64,000 bases of DNA from positions 51,063-115,062 of the forward strand of contig JAUNKY010000002.1 of the NCBI GenBank assembly GCA_030532515.1, written 5' to 3'. This DNA is from Actinomycetaceae bacterium. Lineage in GTDB: Bacteria; Actinomycetota; Actinomycetes; Actinomycetales; Actinomycetaceae. The position numbers and the translations under genes are program-made. Under the pieces are notes generated by a model. The model worked only from the letters and a program-made list of their open reading frames with translations, searched no databases and was not told the origin of the DNA. Positions 8,351 through 18,015 of the stretch are shown one piece after another; position 1 is the stretch's first letter, and every line of letters starts with the position of its first letter.

Positions 8351-9635
8351 ATTTCGCCCCACTAGCCAAAAACAAGCTCAGTTACCACTCTTGGAAAAAG
8401 TAGAGGTCCTGCGCCCAGCACACGGCGGTACCTGTTTCGCAGTGGACGATTCAGGTAGCCCAATTTTCGTTGCCAACGCCCTGCCGGGGGAAATTGTTGA
8501 CGTCCAGCTAACCAAGAAACGCGCCAAAGTTTCCTTTGGCGATGCAACCGTAATCCACACTGCTTCAGAACACCGCCAACCCCATATTTGGCCAGAAGCC
8601 GCGCAAAGTGGGGTAGGCGGCGCAGACTTAGGACACGTTAAGCTCGACTACCAGCGGATCTGGAAAGCACAGGTAATCGCTGACCAAGTACGCCGGATTG
8701 GATTTGCTAAAACGACTGAAGCGTTGTTGGAAGCAATGGGTGAAATTACCGTGCGCGCCGCTTCCGCAGACGTGGATGGGTTACTCAGCCGCACTCGCGC
8801 GGAGTTTGAAGTCGCCCCGTCAGGTCGTTTGGCAATGACTAAAACCTCTTCGAATGAGCTGGTTGAGATCACTGATATGCCACTGGTCGCTGAGGAGATT
8901 CTGGAGCTGGGTTTGCTGGGAGATTCAGCTTGGCAAAAGTTATGGCGCCCCGGAAAAAGAGTGCGTGCTTTGGCTCCCAATGCGGGCGGGCGGCGCGTAG
9001 TAATTGGCAACTCCACCTTTAACTCCCGCGGACGCCGCGTTGAGAACTTCGCTGACTGGGAAGTAACTTACCGCGGGGAAACTGCCCAGTTTTCGGTGCA
9101 CACCCAAGGTTTTTGGCAAGCTCACCGCAGTGCCCCCGGGGACTTAGTGCAGGTAGTATTAGATGCTGCGAAGGTACAGCCAGGTGACGCGGTTTTAGAG
9201 CTCTTTTCCGGAGCCGGCTTATTTACCTACTTCTTAGGGAAAGCAGCCGGTAAAGAGGGGCGCCTGCTTTCTATCGAGGGCGCTGGACAAGCGGTAGAAG
9301 ACGCACGCCACAACTTACGGGAACTGCCCATCCCACGCGATTTAAGGGTAGGGAACGTTGACGGAAAAGCGGTTATGCGCGCCTGGTCTGACCTGGGAGA
9401 GCGCCCCCGCGTGGTGGTCTTAGATCCGCCTCGCGCCGGAGCCGGCAAAGACATCGTTCAGGCGATTGCCATGGCCGGACCGCAAACAGTGGTGCTGGTT
9501 TCGTGCGATCCAGCTGCGGGAGCACGCGATATGAAAGACTTCGTTGAAGCAGGCTATCAGATTCGTGACTTCCAGGCGCTGGATCTTTTCCCACACACCC
9601 ATCACGTGGAAATGGTGACCGTTTTCGAAAAATAG
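8343..9635 (+). CDS. Class I SAM-dependent RNA methyltransferase with TRAM domain (TrmA/RlmD family)
   Basis: A 430-residue RNA m5U methyltransferase-like enzyme. The N-terminal TRAM domain (residues 12-70, with GGTCFAVDDSGSPIFVANALPG split by strands) binds RNA. The C-terminal fold carries the SAM site VLELFSGAGLFTYFLG, the motif VVLDPPRAGAGKDI, the catalytic cysteine in LVSCDPAAGARDM and the terminal HHVEMVTVF. The cysteine-rich [4Fe-4S] motif of RlmD is not seen. The ATG at 8343 follows GGAGAAAAA and overlaps the permease stop. Whether tRNA or rRNA is the target cannot be read from sequence. Confidence 0.9.
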   Translation: MPKFRPTSQKQAQLPLLEKVEVLRPAHGGTCFAVDDSGSPIFVANALPGEIVDVQLTKKRAKVSFGDATVIHTASEHRQPHIWPEAAQSGVGGADLGHVKLDYQRIWKAQVIADQVRRIGFAKTTEALLEAMGEITVRAASADVDGLLSRTRAEFEVAPSGRLAMTKTSSNELVEITDMPLVAEEILELGLLGDSAWQKLWRPGKRVRALAPNAGGRRVVIGNSTFNSRGRRVENFADWEVTYRGETAQFSVHTQGFWQAHRSAPGDLVQVVLDAAKVQPGDAVLELFSGAGLFTYFLGKAAGKEGRLLSIEGAGQAVEDARHNLRELPIPRDLRVGNVDGKAVMRAWSDLGERPRVVVLDPPRAGAGKDIVQAIAMAGPQTVVLVSCDPAAGARDMKDFVEAGYQIRDFQALDLFPHTHHVEMVTVFEK

Positions 9636-9648
9636 TTAAGGAACCCCC

Positions 9649-11067
9649 ATGGCAATTGGTGACCTGTATACGCGTAAGTTAGAGCGACTGGGACGCTACT
9701 TGGTTTTGCAAGTGATCGCTGGTAAAGAAACTGAGGCGAGTCTGATCGCCCTCGACCACCTGCCAACGACCATGCCAAGTTTAGGGGAACTGGAAGCGGC
9801 TTCGCCCCTATATTTGCACCACCACGGGTGGGAGAACCAACTATTTTGGGGCGTCGTTAACCTAACTGAAGCTGACCTTACGCAACTGGGAAACCTGCCG
9901 CCAAAAGCACAGGTTGCAGAACTAAGCAATCCCAGTGAAGTACTTGACCCAGCGCAGTTGGAACGCCAACATTACTGGGATCAGTTGCCATCTGAAGTGC
10001 GCGCCGCCTATCAGGCGCAACCTGGTAGGCGCGCGCGCTTACAGGTAAGTGAGCCAGGGGCTCTAACTGCGCAACTGGCCGAACTTCCGCAGACACTTTC
10101 TTACCTGCACGTTGACGCGTACTCTTCGCAACTACCGCAGTTTCTGCAAGCACATCCACTGGTTAGTTTCTTAGAAATCACCGGCAAAAACCACACAGAT
10201 TTCGGGACGGAAGAGCAACCTGCAGCAACCTGGGATTTTTCTACCAGCCACCTGCTGGATATGGAACTTCACTTAGATCAACCTGTGCGGATACAGCTAA
10301 ACCCGCAGCTGCAAACTCTAACCTGCACCGGGGAATTTACTGCTTTAGAAGAACTGGCTTGCCCCCACGCGGGTAAGTTCCTGAGTCTATTTTTGAAACC
10401 TACCGGCAGCGGGTGGACACTGCCAAAGCTGCCAAAATTGCGCGTTCTTTCGCTGGAACTGCAGGCAGGGGCGACACTTTCCCTAGCAGACTTGGCAGCG
10501 CACTATCCGCAGTTAGAGAAGCTGCAGATTCACGGTGCCGGCGCCTCGCTTACGGAAATTGCTGCCTTAGCGGAGCTTCCGAATTTACAGAAACTGTGGC
10601 TAAATGAATGCTACGGTTTTGACGCTTTCCCCAGTGCAGCGCAGCTACCAAAACTGCAAGATTTACTTCTATGGAGCATTCCTAAACCTGCCGGAGAACA
10701 AGCGAAGAAAGCCTTTAAGGGGATCCCGTCTTGTAATATTCGCGCTTTGCGCACCCCTGAGTGGATTGGCGCAAACGTGGGAAACCCCTTTGCCACTTGG
10801 CAGGGCATGGAAGTTCCCGCAGCAGCGGTGAAGAAGCTGATCAGCGCGTATAAGAAAACTTATCAAGACTTAGCAACTACCCCCGAGCAAGCCGTTCAGT
10901 TCCTGACAGAGTTTTTGCAAGTTGCTTTGCAAATTGACGAAAAAGTGGGGTTGGAAACGCTGCGGCGCGAACAGGTTTTGGCAGCCTTCGAAACGTTACG
11001 AGAAAGCGCAGGAGTTTGTTCAGAAACTGGGCAGGAAATCTGGCAAAATATTTTCGAGGGCGTTTAA
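9649..11067 (+). CDS. Leucine-rich-repeat-like protein of unknown function
   Basis: A 472-residue cytosolic protein I do not recognise as a named family. Residues about 160-365 show irregular leucine-rich repeats (LSYLHVDAYSSQLPQFL, LPKLRVLSLELQAGATLSL, YPQLEKLQIHGAGASLTEI, LPNLQKLWLNECYGF, LPKLQDLLLWSIP). The N-terminal 150 residues and the helical C-terminal 110 residues (VKKLISAYKKTYQDLATTPEQ) have no obvious family. No signal peptide or membrane segment is seen. It follows the methyltransferase by 13 bp with AAGGAACCCCC before the ATG, so it is likely co-transcribed. A role in protein-protein binding is only inferred from the repeats. Confidence 0.7.
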   Translation: MAIGDLYTRKLERLGRYLVLQVIAGKETEASLIALDHLPTTMPSLGELEAASPLYLHHHGWENQLFWGVVNLTEADLTQLGNLPPKAQVAELSNPSEVLDPAQLERQHYWDQLPSEVRAAYQAQPGRRARLQVSEPGALTAQLAELPQTLSYLHVDAYSSQLPQFLQAHPLVSFLEITGKNHTDFGTEEQPAATWDFSTSHLLDMELHLDQPVRIQLNPQLQTLTCTGEFTALEELACPHAGKFLSLFLKPTGSGWTLPKLPKLRVLSLELQAGATLSLADLAAHYPQLEKLQIHGAGASLTEIAALAELPNLQKLWLNECYGFDAFPSAAQLPKLQDLLLWSIPKPAGEQAKKAFKGIPSCNIRALRTPEWIGANVGNPFATWQGMEVPAAAVKKLISAYKKTYQDLATTPEQAVQFLTEFLQVALQIDEKVGLETLRREQVLAAFETLRESAGVCSETGQEIWQNIFEGV

Positions 11068-11123
11068 AAAACTTTCAGTGATTTGCAGGTGAAGCAGACG
11101 CACTATGACACGAAGGGGGAGCA

Positions 11124-11921
11124 TTGGTAGGTAACTTCACTATCGCCACCATTGTATTTAGCGGACTTTTTGGACTGATTTTCCCGTTTCTGCTCTTGAT
11201 CTACCTGCGTAAGACTAAGCGGGTTGAGATCCTCCCGTTCTTTGTGGGCGCCGGCGTGATGCTGGTTTTCGCCTTCATTTTAGAAGGCATCTTTAACTTC
11301 GTAGTCTCTCGGTCTGCATTTGGCGTGGTGATGAAAGACCACATTTGGGTACTGGCCATCTATGGGGGGTTAATAGCTGGTTTGTTTGAAGAAACGGGGC
11401 GTTTCTTCGCTATGAAAACCGCCTTGCGTAAATACTTACACCGGGATGAGAACGCACTTTCCTACGGCGCCGGTCACGGCGGTTTTGAAGCCATGGTTAT
11501 CCTGGGAATAACAGCTTTATCCAACCTCTTCATTGCTGTGGCATATAACAACGGTTATCTGCCACAAATGCTTAAAGACGCTCCGCCAGAAGCTGCTGCT
11601 GAACTAAATCAGCTGGTATCGCAGTTGATTGATACCCCAGCGGCGCTATTCCTAGTTGGGGTTGTTGAGAGAATCTTCGCGATAATTATGCACTTGAGTC
11701 TATCGGTTTTGGTGTGGTTCTCGGTGAAGAATCGAAAGCTCCTGCTCTTCCCCTTAGCGATCTTGTTACACGCCGTCTTTAACGCCACTTCCGTAGTCAT
11801 GCTTGACTACACGAATTCCGTGCTGATCACGGAAGTTTACATTGCAGTGGTGGCTTTAGGAACAGCTTTCTTAGCATCACGAGTTTGGAAAAGCCAGCGC
11901 CGGCAAAATGCGCGTCTCTAA
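11124..11921 (+). CDS. YhfC-family intramembrane glutamic protease
   Basis: A 265-residue membrane protein with about eight hydrophobic helices. The signatures of the YhfC branch of CAAX-like intramembrane proteases are visible: FEETGRFFAMK with paired glutamates and arginine, GAGHGGFEAMVILG with a histidine, and LLHAVFNA with the last histidine and asparagine. The start is a TTG at 11124, preceded by AAGGGGGA. Substrates are unknown; relatives are variously linked to stress or bacteriocin immunity. The last 45 bp overlap the convergent NUDIX gene. Confidence 0.82.
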   Translation: MVGNFTIATIVFSGLFGLIFPFLLLIYLRKTKRVEILPFFVGAGVMLVFAFILEGIFNFVVSRSAFGVVMKDHIWVLAIYGGLIAGLFEETGRFFAMKTALRKYLHRDENALSYGAGHGGFEAMVILGITALSNLFIAVAYNNGYLPQMLKDAPPEAAAELNQLVSQLIDTPAALFLVGVVERIFAIIMHLSLSVLVWFSVKNRKLLLFPLAILLHAVFNATSVVMLDYTNSVLITEVYIAVVALGTAFLASRVWKSQRRQNARL

Positions 11922-12293
11922 TAGGGGAGCTAAATTAGCCGGCAACGGCTGAGCTGGATCTAACCACTTTAACTCTGCCAACTCCGCACTGGGGGTTGGC
12001 AGAACTTTTAACCGCGGACACACAGTGAAAACCGTGCCCGTAACTAAGCGCCCAGACTCATTAGCTGCGGCAACCGTCCAAGTCCCCAAATACGCTAAAT
12101 CAGCTTCACTAATGTCAATCCCGATCTCTTCCTTAGCTTCGCGAACCCCAGCGGCTTCGAAAGACTCTCCGGGTTCTGGTTTCCCGCCAACTAGCATGAA
12201 CCGCTGGGTGTTTTGTTTGCGGGCAGTGAGGATTTTTCCGTCCTCGGAAAAGAAAACCAGGGCGGTCACCAAAATCGGTTGCTCGGCTACCAA
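11877..12293 (-). CDS. NUDIX hydrolase
   Basis: A 138-residue NUDIX enzyme. The complete Nudix box is present at about residues 37-59 (GKPEPGESFEAAGVREAKEE followed by IGI). The N-terminal ILVTALVFFSEDGKILTAR is typical of small NTP-diphosphatases. The likely start is a TTG behind GGGGAAAG. It is the last gene of a minus-strand run after the S9 peptidase and the chloride channel (19-bp gap), and its 3' end overlaps the YhfC gene by 45 bp. The substrate is not predictable from the box alone. Confidence 0.85.
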   Translation of the reverse strand: MVAEQPILVTALVFFSEDGKILTARKQNTQRFMLVGGKPEPGESFEAAGVREAKEEIGIDISEADLAYLGTWTVAAANESGRLVTGTVFTVCPRLKVLPTPSAELAELKWLDPAQPLPANLAPLLETRILPALAFPNS

Positions 12294-12312
12294 CTTTCCC
12301 CTCTTTCGACTG

Positions 12313-13836
12313 TTAACGATCTAAATCCGAGTTTTTCATAGTGCGCGAAACCGAACTGCTTGAAGATGACAGGCGGACTCGGAACGGGCGAATAGTGCGC
12401 GCACTGGTTTCAGCCACCGTCTTCCACATGCTACGCAGACGGTAAAGGTCAACGTTGCGTTCAAAACGACGCGAGAGACGCTCATAGATTGGGTCAGATT
12501 TCGCGACGGTGGCAATATACATGGCGAAGGCACAGGCAACTAACATCGCCGGTAAAACGCTTGCGTTACCAGTCATTTCAGTTGCTAAAATCATCCCGGT
12601 AATGGGCGTGCGCACAGTAGAAGAAAAGAACGCGGCTAAACCAATCAGGGCGGCGGCCGCTAACGATGGGGAATGGGCGGGTTGAATTTCGTTGGCAATA
12701 ATCCCAACCATTAGACCAATCATAGAGCCGATTACCAACTGCGGGGCGAATAAGCCGCCGGGAGTTCCCGCTGCATAAGAGATTGGGCCCAGCACAAAAC
12801 GCACCAGTAAAATCGCTGCGGCAAGACCTAAACCGCCGTTGCCCAGCAGGGCTTCTTGGGTGAGGTTATCTCCTCCGCCCACAACTTCCGGAGCAACCCA
12901 GCCTACGCAGCCGATTAGCAGCCCAACTACGCCACCGCGAATATAAGCCGGGGGTTTTAACGTGTCGGCAAAACGCAAACACCACATAACGTAGTTATTG
13001 TAAAGAATCCCTAAGAAACCACAGATAATACCGATCAGGACGATCCAGTGGATAGAAGTATTAGATACCTTCGGAGCCCAACCGATGAAGAACTCGAAAC
13101 GGGAATCAACTAACAAAATCGAAGAAACGAATCCAGAGCTGGAAGCTACTAAAGTGGCTAAAGTGGTGCGAATATCGAAGCGTTTTAAGAGTTCTTCAAG
13201 GACAAAGACACCACCGGCAATCGGAGCGTTGAAAGCGGTTGCTAAACCGGCGGCAGCACCTGCGCCCATAAGGACCCGCAGATCATCATCGCGGAGCCTA
13301 AAATACTTGTTTACGGTGTAGGCGGCGGAAGCACCCATCTGTACCAGCGGGCCTTCACGTCCAAGCATCAGCCCAGAGCCAATTGCCATCAGACCACCAA
13401 AGAACTTAACTGGCAGAATCCGTGATTTGCCCGGTTGCAAGTGCCCGTTCACAATGGCTTCAACGCGGGGAATCCCAGAGCCTTCCGCATCGGGAGAAAC
13501 TTTGGCAACTAACAGAGCAGATAAACCCGTCAAAATAGTGGTTATCGCGATGAAAACCAAGAACCCCAGAATCGGCGAGCCATCTAAACGGTCGATAAGC
13601 CCAAAACGCAGGTGAACTACCCATTCGATCCCCAGTCGGAAGGAAGCAGCAATTAGACCTGTGGAAATCCCCACTAAGGCGGCGGCGATACAGAGCATGA
13701 AAAGTTCACGTGCGTCGGCGTCTAAATAAACGCGCCAAGATTTGGGGAGTTTTAACCAAGGACGCACAAAATCGGCGCAGGCTTCTAAAAGCCGATGCGG
13801 AGGTTGCGTGATTTTTTCAACTGGTTTCGGTGCCAT
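12313..13836 (-). CDS. ClC-family chloride channel/transporter
   Basis: A 507-residue membrane protein of the ClC family. All three selectivity segments are present: EGSGIPRVEAI near residue 117, LGREGPLVQMGA near 157 with the gating glutamate, and GTPGGLFAPQLVIGSMIG near 359. An internal glutamate equivalent to the proton glutamate lies in FVLEELLKRF, favouring a Cl-/H+ exchanger over a passive channel. No C-terminal CBS domains are present; the tail after residue 450 is basic and serine-rich. The gene lies between the S9 peptidase (52-bp gap) and the NUDIX gene. Confidence 0.92.
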   Translation of the reverse strand: MAPKPVEKITQPPHRLLEACADFVRPWLKLPKSWRVYLDADARELFMLCIAAALVGISTGLIAASFRLGIEWVVHLRFGLIDRLDGSPILGFLVFIAITTILTGLSALLVAKVSPDAEGSGIPRVEAIVNGHLQPGKSRILPVKFFGGLMAIGSGLMLGREGPLVQMGASAAYTVNKYFRLRDDDLRVLMGAGAAAGLATAFNAPIAGGVFVLEELLKRFDIRTTLATLVASSSGFVSSILLVDSRFEFFIGWAPKVSNTSIHWIVLIGIICGFLGILYNNYVMWCLRFADTLKPPAYIRGGVVGLLIGCVGWVAPEVVGGGDNLTQEALLGNGGLGLAAAILLVRFVLGPISYAAGTPGGLFAPQLVIGSMIGLMVGIIANEIQPAHSPSLAAAALIGLAAFFSSTVRTPITGMILATEMTGNASVLPAMLVACAFAMYIATVAKSDPIYERLSRRFERNVDLYRLRSMWKTVAETSARTIRPFRVRLSSSSSSVSRTMKNSDLDR

Positions 13837-13888
13837 TAGAGCTTTCCAAGATTAGTTGTCACGGCTTTGAAATGCGGGAGGCTCCGGA

Positions 13889-15877
13889 TTAGTCCGCTAG
13901 GTTCCAGGTACGCAAATAGAAGGTTAATTCCTTCTCGTAGGCGTCAATGATGTTAGCTGCCTTTTTGAAACCGTGGCCTTCACCGGGGTAGAGTACCAGT
14001 TCAACCGGATGCTGACGTTCCTGTAAGGCTTCATACATGGTGATCGCTTGCGAAGGTGGGACGACCTTATCATCTTCACCTTGAAGTAGCAGCAGGGGGG
14101 CACTGACTTGTTCAATGTGGTGAATTGGTGAGCGGTCAGTGAAAACTGGGTCTTCCAGATCGGCCGTACCTACCAGACCTTCCATGTAACGGGATTCAAA
14201 CTTGTGGGTTTCCGCAGCTAACAACCGCAGATCGCCTACCCCATACAGTGAGGTGCCCGCCGTATACACGTCAGAAGTTACTAAGGCAGTAAGGACCGTG
14301 TAACCACCGGCAGAGCCACCTCTAATAGCAACGCGTTTGCCGTCTACGATGCCATGTTGCACCAGGTATTTCACTCCGTCAGTACAGTCATTGACGTCGA
14401 TAACCCCCCAATTACCTTGGAGTTTGTCAGTGTATTCGCGAGTCCACCCGGATGAACCACGGTAGTTTACGTCTAAGACTGCAAAACCGCGAGAAGTCCA
14501 AAACTGGATGCCCAAGTTAAAGCCGGGACGGGCAGCGGAAGTGGGACCACCGTGAGCCATCACTACCAGTGGGGGCAGTTCACTATCTTCCCCCACGAAA
14601 CGTGGGTTTACCGGGGCGTAGAAGAAACCATGGCAGGTGTCGCCGTCAGACGTGGGCCAAGAGATCGCTTTAGCGGCAGAGATTTCAGCGCAGTCGAATT
14701 CTAAAAGGCTGGAAGACCGCAGAACTGTTGAAGTGCCGCCGTTGATTTCCAGCACGGCAGCGGGGGTTGAAGCCTGGTTTGCGATGAGAACTACGCGACC
14801 GTTAGAGACGCAGACGTTTCCAACTGGCCACCAGCCAATCTGCCATTCTTCAAGCTGTCCGTTGTCTAAACGGACAGTTCCCAGATGCCAAAAACCATCT
14901 TGGTTCCAAGAACAAAGCAGGTAATCGTCATCAAAGACATCGAAAGAATGCAAACCTAACTGCCATGCGGGAGCAGAGAAGTTACGATTTCCGGGGTGCA
15001 GGCGGCGCGTGCGCAGTTGCTTGTGCCACGCGGGCGCTTCGGGTTCTTCTGCTGAAGCAGGTAGGTCGGACGTAGCCGTGTGATTGAAACCTTCAGTGCG
15101 GTACAGGTTTAGCCAACCGCTGGAATCGTCGACGTGGATTAAGTCTCCGTGCATGGTCCAACGTGGTTCACAAACAGCCACATTTGCTTCATCAACTAAG
15201 GTGAATTCGTCTGTGAGCACGCCGTTTTTTAGCTGGGCCACGTGCAATGCGGATTGTTGCCACGGCATATGCGGGTGGTTCCAAGTGATCCAGGCAAGTT
15301 TGGTGCCATCAAATGAGAGAGCTGGAGCAAGTACAAAGTCGGTGCCACGGTAGAGTACCTTAACTGCATCTGGGTTACGTGCGCCGCTCCCGTCTAAGGG
15401 AATAGAGACCAGGTAGTTACTGGGTTCGGTATTGCCGTGGTGCTCTTCACAAACGGCGTAAACAGTGCGGTCTTCTAAGTTGATTTCAAAGTCGCCGTAG
15501 CGGGAATTGTTAAGCTCTGTAAGCGGGCGAATTCCGGCTAGGGGATCGTTTAAGTCATAGAGGTAGACGCGGTTGTCACCTAAGTGTGAAAAAACGATAA
15601 TTCCGTTCTTTACTCCGTACGCTTTTCCTCCGTATTCGTGTACGCGCGTACCGACATTGGGAAGGGTTTGACCTTCGATGAGGGGTAGGACTTCTACGGA
15701 ACCTGCAAAGTTAGTGTGGTGCATGAGCACGTTGCGAGCATCGGCAGTGGCGCGTTGTTCAACCCAAAAAGTGCTGTTTCCATCCGCGCAGACTTGGGAA
15801 AGACCAACTGATCCGGTGGTCATTGCCTCAAGGGTGATTACTGATTCCCAAGTTCCATAATGTTGTTTAGTGACCAT
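13889..15877 (-). CDS. S9 family prolyl oligopeptidase-like peptidase
   Basis: A 662-residue cytosolic serine peptidase. The N-terminal 400 residues form the WD-like beta-propeller and the last 260 the alpha/beta-hydrolase. Catalytic residues are the serine in RGGSAGGYTVL (about residue 521), an aspartate in LLQGEDDKVVPPSQ (about 601) and the histidine in PGEGHGFKK (about 632). The form resembles dipeptidyl-aminopeptidase/acylaminoacyl-peptidase proteins. No signal peptide is seen. AGGAACCCTC precedes the ATG. It is first in a minus-strand run with the chloride transporter and NUDIX gene. Confidence 0.9.
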   Translation of the reverse strand: MVTKQHYGTWESVITLEAMTTGSVGLSQVCADGNSTFWVEQRATADARNVLMHHTNFAGSVEVLPLIEGQTLPNVGTRVHEYGGKAYGVKNGIIVFSHLGDNRVYLYDLNDPLAGIRPLTELNNSRYGDFEINLEDRTVYAVCEEHHGNTEPSNYLVSIPLDGSGARNPDAVKVLYRGTDFVLAPALSFDGTKLAWITWNHPHMPWQQSALHVAQLKNGVLTDEFTLVDEANVAVCEPRWTMHGDLIHVDDSSGWLNLYRTEGFNHTATSDLPASAEEPEAPAWHKQLRTRRLHPGNRNFSAPAWQLGLHSFDVFDDDYLLCSWNQDGFWHLGTVRLDNGQLEEWQIGWWPVGNVCVSNGRVVLIANQASTPAAVLEINGGTSTVLRSSSLLEFDCAEISAAKAISWPTSDGDTCHGFFYAPVNPRFVGEDSELPPLVVMAHGGPTSAARPGFNLGIQFWTSRGFAVLDVNYRGSSGWTREYTDKLQGNWGVIDVNDCTDGVKYLVQHGIVDGKRVAIRGGSAGGYTVLTALVTSDVYTAGTSLYGVGDLRLLAAETHKFESRYMEGLVGTADLEDPVFTDRSPIHHIEQVSAPLLLLQGEDDKVVPPSQAITMYEALQERQHPVELVLYPGEGHGFKKAANIIDAYEKELTFYLRTWNLAD

Positions 15878-16056
15878 TGAGGGTTCCTAACTTTAAAGTC
15901 TGCGGGTAGGTTTGAGCTAACCGGAATCTGAAACAAAGTAGTAGCTATATCTAATTTACCTTGGCTACTTGGTGAATCGAACCAAATTTATTGCTTCTGC
16001 ACGGATTTGTAGTGGCTTTGTTTTATGTGAAGCTTTGGGCAACTGGTCAGGATGGG

Positions 16057-16092
16057 TTCGAAGCTGCGGCTAAGAACCTTTAGAATAGTCTT
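16057..16092 (+). promoter_or_regulatory. dxs promoter, probably giving a leaderless mRNA
   Basis: TTCGAA at 16057-16062 and TAGAAT at 16081-16086, 18 bp apart, resemble -35 and -10 boxes. Only six bases separate the -10 box from the dxs ATG, so transcription would begin at or next to the start codon. No ribosome-binding site is present, which fits a leaderless transcript, a common form in Actinobacteria. Confidence 0.55.
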
Positions 16093-18000
16093 ATGACTGA
16101 AATTCCTATGTTAGGCCCCCTGCTGCGTACTATCAGTGGCCCAGCAGACCTGAAGGCTCTTTCCGCTTCAGAACTTCCGCAGTTAGCGCATGAGATTCGA
16201 CGTTTTTTAGTTGAAGCGGTATCTCGCACCGGCGGACATTTAGGTCCTAATTTAGGGGTGGTTGAGTTAACTATGGCGTTGCACCGGGTGTTCGATTCCC
16301 CGGCGGATACGTTAATTTTTGACACGGGACATCAGTCGTACGTACACAAACTGTTGACTGGACGTCAGGATTTTTCGCATTTGCGTCAGTCTGGAGGGGT
16401 TTCGGGTTACCCTAGTCGCAGTGAATCAGCCCACGATGTAGTTGAGAACTCACATGCTTCAACCGCGATTTCTTGGGCAGATGGGATTTCCAGAGAATAC
16501 CAGCGTCAGGGAAATCCGCACCACGTGGTGGCAGTTATCGGGGACGGTGCTTTAACGGGGGGCATGGCCTGGGAAGCTATCAATAACTTGGCTGAAGATG
16601 AGACCCGCAATGTTGTGATTGTAGTTAATGACAATGGTCGTTCTTATGCGCCGACTATTGGTGGCTTAGCACAGCATTTGGATGCTTTACGTACTTCGCC
16701 TACCTATGAGAAGGCTCTGGCTTGGGGGAAGAAGCACCTGCTTTCCCACGGGAAGCCCGGTGAAATAGCGTTTGAGACTTTACATGGGATTAAGTCAGGA
16801 ATGCGTGAACTGGTTGTACCTAACGCGATGTTTGCTGAGCTGGGTCTTAAGTATTTAGGTACTGTTGACGGACACGATTTGCAGGCGTTAGAGACGGCTC
16901 TTGCACGGGCGAAAGGCTTGGGTGGTCCGGTTTTGGTACACGTGATTACGGAAAAGGGCCGGGGCTATGTGCCTGCGGAAGAAGATGTCGCGGATCGTTT
17001 CCACGCTGTAGGCGTAATTCACCCGGAAACCGGCTTGCCTTTGGTGCCGTCACGATTTGGTTGGACCGCGGTATTTGCCGATGAGATTGTCAAACTGGCT
17101 GATGAGTTCCCTCAGGTGGTGGGGATTACGGCGGCGATGATGGCTCCGGTTGGGTTGAAGCCGTTGGCTGAGAAGTATCCTGAACGCGTGATTGACGTGG
17201 GGATTGCTGAACAGCATGCGGTTACTACGGCTGCCGGGATGGCGTTTGCTGGTGCGCACCCAGTGTTTGCAGTTTATGCGACTTTCTTGAATCGGGCGTT
17301 TGACCAGGTTCTGATGGATGTGGCGTTGCATAAAGCGGGCGTAACTTTTGTGTTGGACCGCGCGGGGATTACTGGCGACGATGGTGCTTCGCATAATGGT
17401 ATGTGGGATATTTCGTTGATGTCGATGGTTCCGGGGCTTGAGTTGGCTGCGCCGCGTGATGAGGTTACGTTGCGGGCTGCTTTGCGTCGCGCAGTGCAGG
17501 TGGACGACCGCCCTACGCTGATTCGTTATCCAAAGGGAGCGCTGCCAGATCCGCTGCCAGCTTTGGAGAGCTGCGATTTTGGTGATGTTTTGACGGGTTC
17601 AGTTTCTGCAGATGCCGATGAGGTCGTTATTTTGGCTACGGGGCCGCTGGTTGAAACTGGTGTGGAAGCTGCACAGCGGCTTGCTTATGATTCCGAGGGC
17701 GCCGCGTCTGGGCTTACTTTTACCGTCATTGACCCGGTGTGGATGCTCCCTGTGAAGAACTCGTTGATTGAGCGTATTGGGGACGCTAAGCTGATTGTCT
17801 GTTTAGAGGACGGTTTGGAAACGGGCGGTTACGCAGCAAATCTACGTGAAGAGATGGCGAAGGCGAAAGTGTTTACGCCGGTAGCTTCCTTTGGCGTGCC
17901 AAAAGAGTTCTTACAGCATGCGTCTCGCGGTGAGATTGTGGCTCGTTTGGGGCTTGATACTGAGCAGGTGACCGGGCGGATTAAGGATCTTTTGCAGTAG
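16093..18000 (+). CDS. dxs: 1-deoxy-D-xylulose-5-phosphate synthase
   Basis: A 635-residue thiamine-diphosphate enzyme that condenses pyruvate and glyceraldehyde 3-phosphate in the first step of the MEP isoprenoid pathway. The N-terminal domain shows SRTGGHLGPNLGVVELT and the cofactor motif GDGALTGGMAWEAINNL; the middle domain has DVGIAEQHAVTTAAG and the glycine-rich GASHNGMWDISL. Length is normal. It is divergent from the S9 peptidase gene and convergent with the RNase D-like gene. A short inverted repeat with a T-run at 18016-18033, inside the last codons of that gene, may act as a weak terminator. Codons 534-538 contain the 13-bp word TTCCGAGGGCGCC. Confidence 0.96.
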   Translation: MTEIPMLGPLLRTISGPADLKALSASELPQLAHEIRRFLVEAVSRTGGHLGPNLGVVELTMALHRVFDSPADTLIFDTGHQSYVHKLLTGRQDFSHLRQSGGVSGYPSRSESAHDVVENSHASTAISWADGISREYQRQGNPHHVVAVIGDGALTGGMAWEAINNLAEDETRNVVIVVNDNGRSYAPTIGGLAQHLDALRTSPTYEKALAWGKKHLLSHGKPGEIAFETLHGIKSGMRELVVPNAMFAELGLKYLGTVDGHDLQALETALARAKGLGGPVLVHVITEKGRGYVPAEEDVADRFHAVGVIHPETGLPLVPSRFGWTAVFADEIVKLADEFPQVVGITAAMMAPVGLKPLAEKYPERVIDVGIAEQHAVTTAAGMAFAGAHPVFAVYATFLNRAFDQVLMDVALHKAGVTFVLDRAGITGDDGASHNGMWDISLMSMVPGLELAAPRDEVTLRAALRRAVQVDDRPTLIRYPKGALPDPLPALESCDFGDVLTGSVSADADEVVILATGPLVETGVEAAQRLAYDSEGAASGLTFTVIDPVWMLPVKNSLIERIGDAKLIVCLEDGLETGGYAANLREEMAKAKVFTPVASFGVPKEFLQHASRGEIVARLGLDTEQVTGRIKDLLQ

Positions 18001-18015
18001 GATTTTGCCGCTGGC

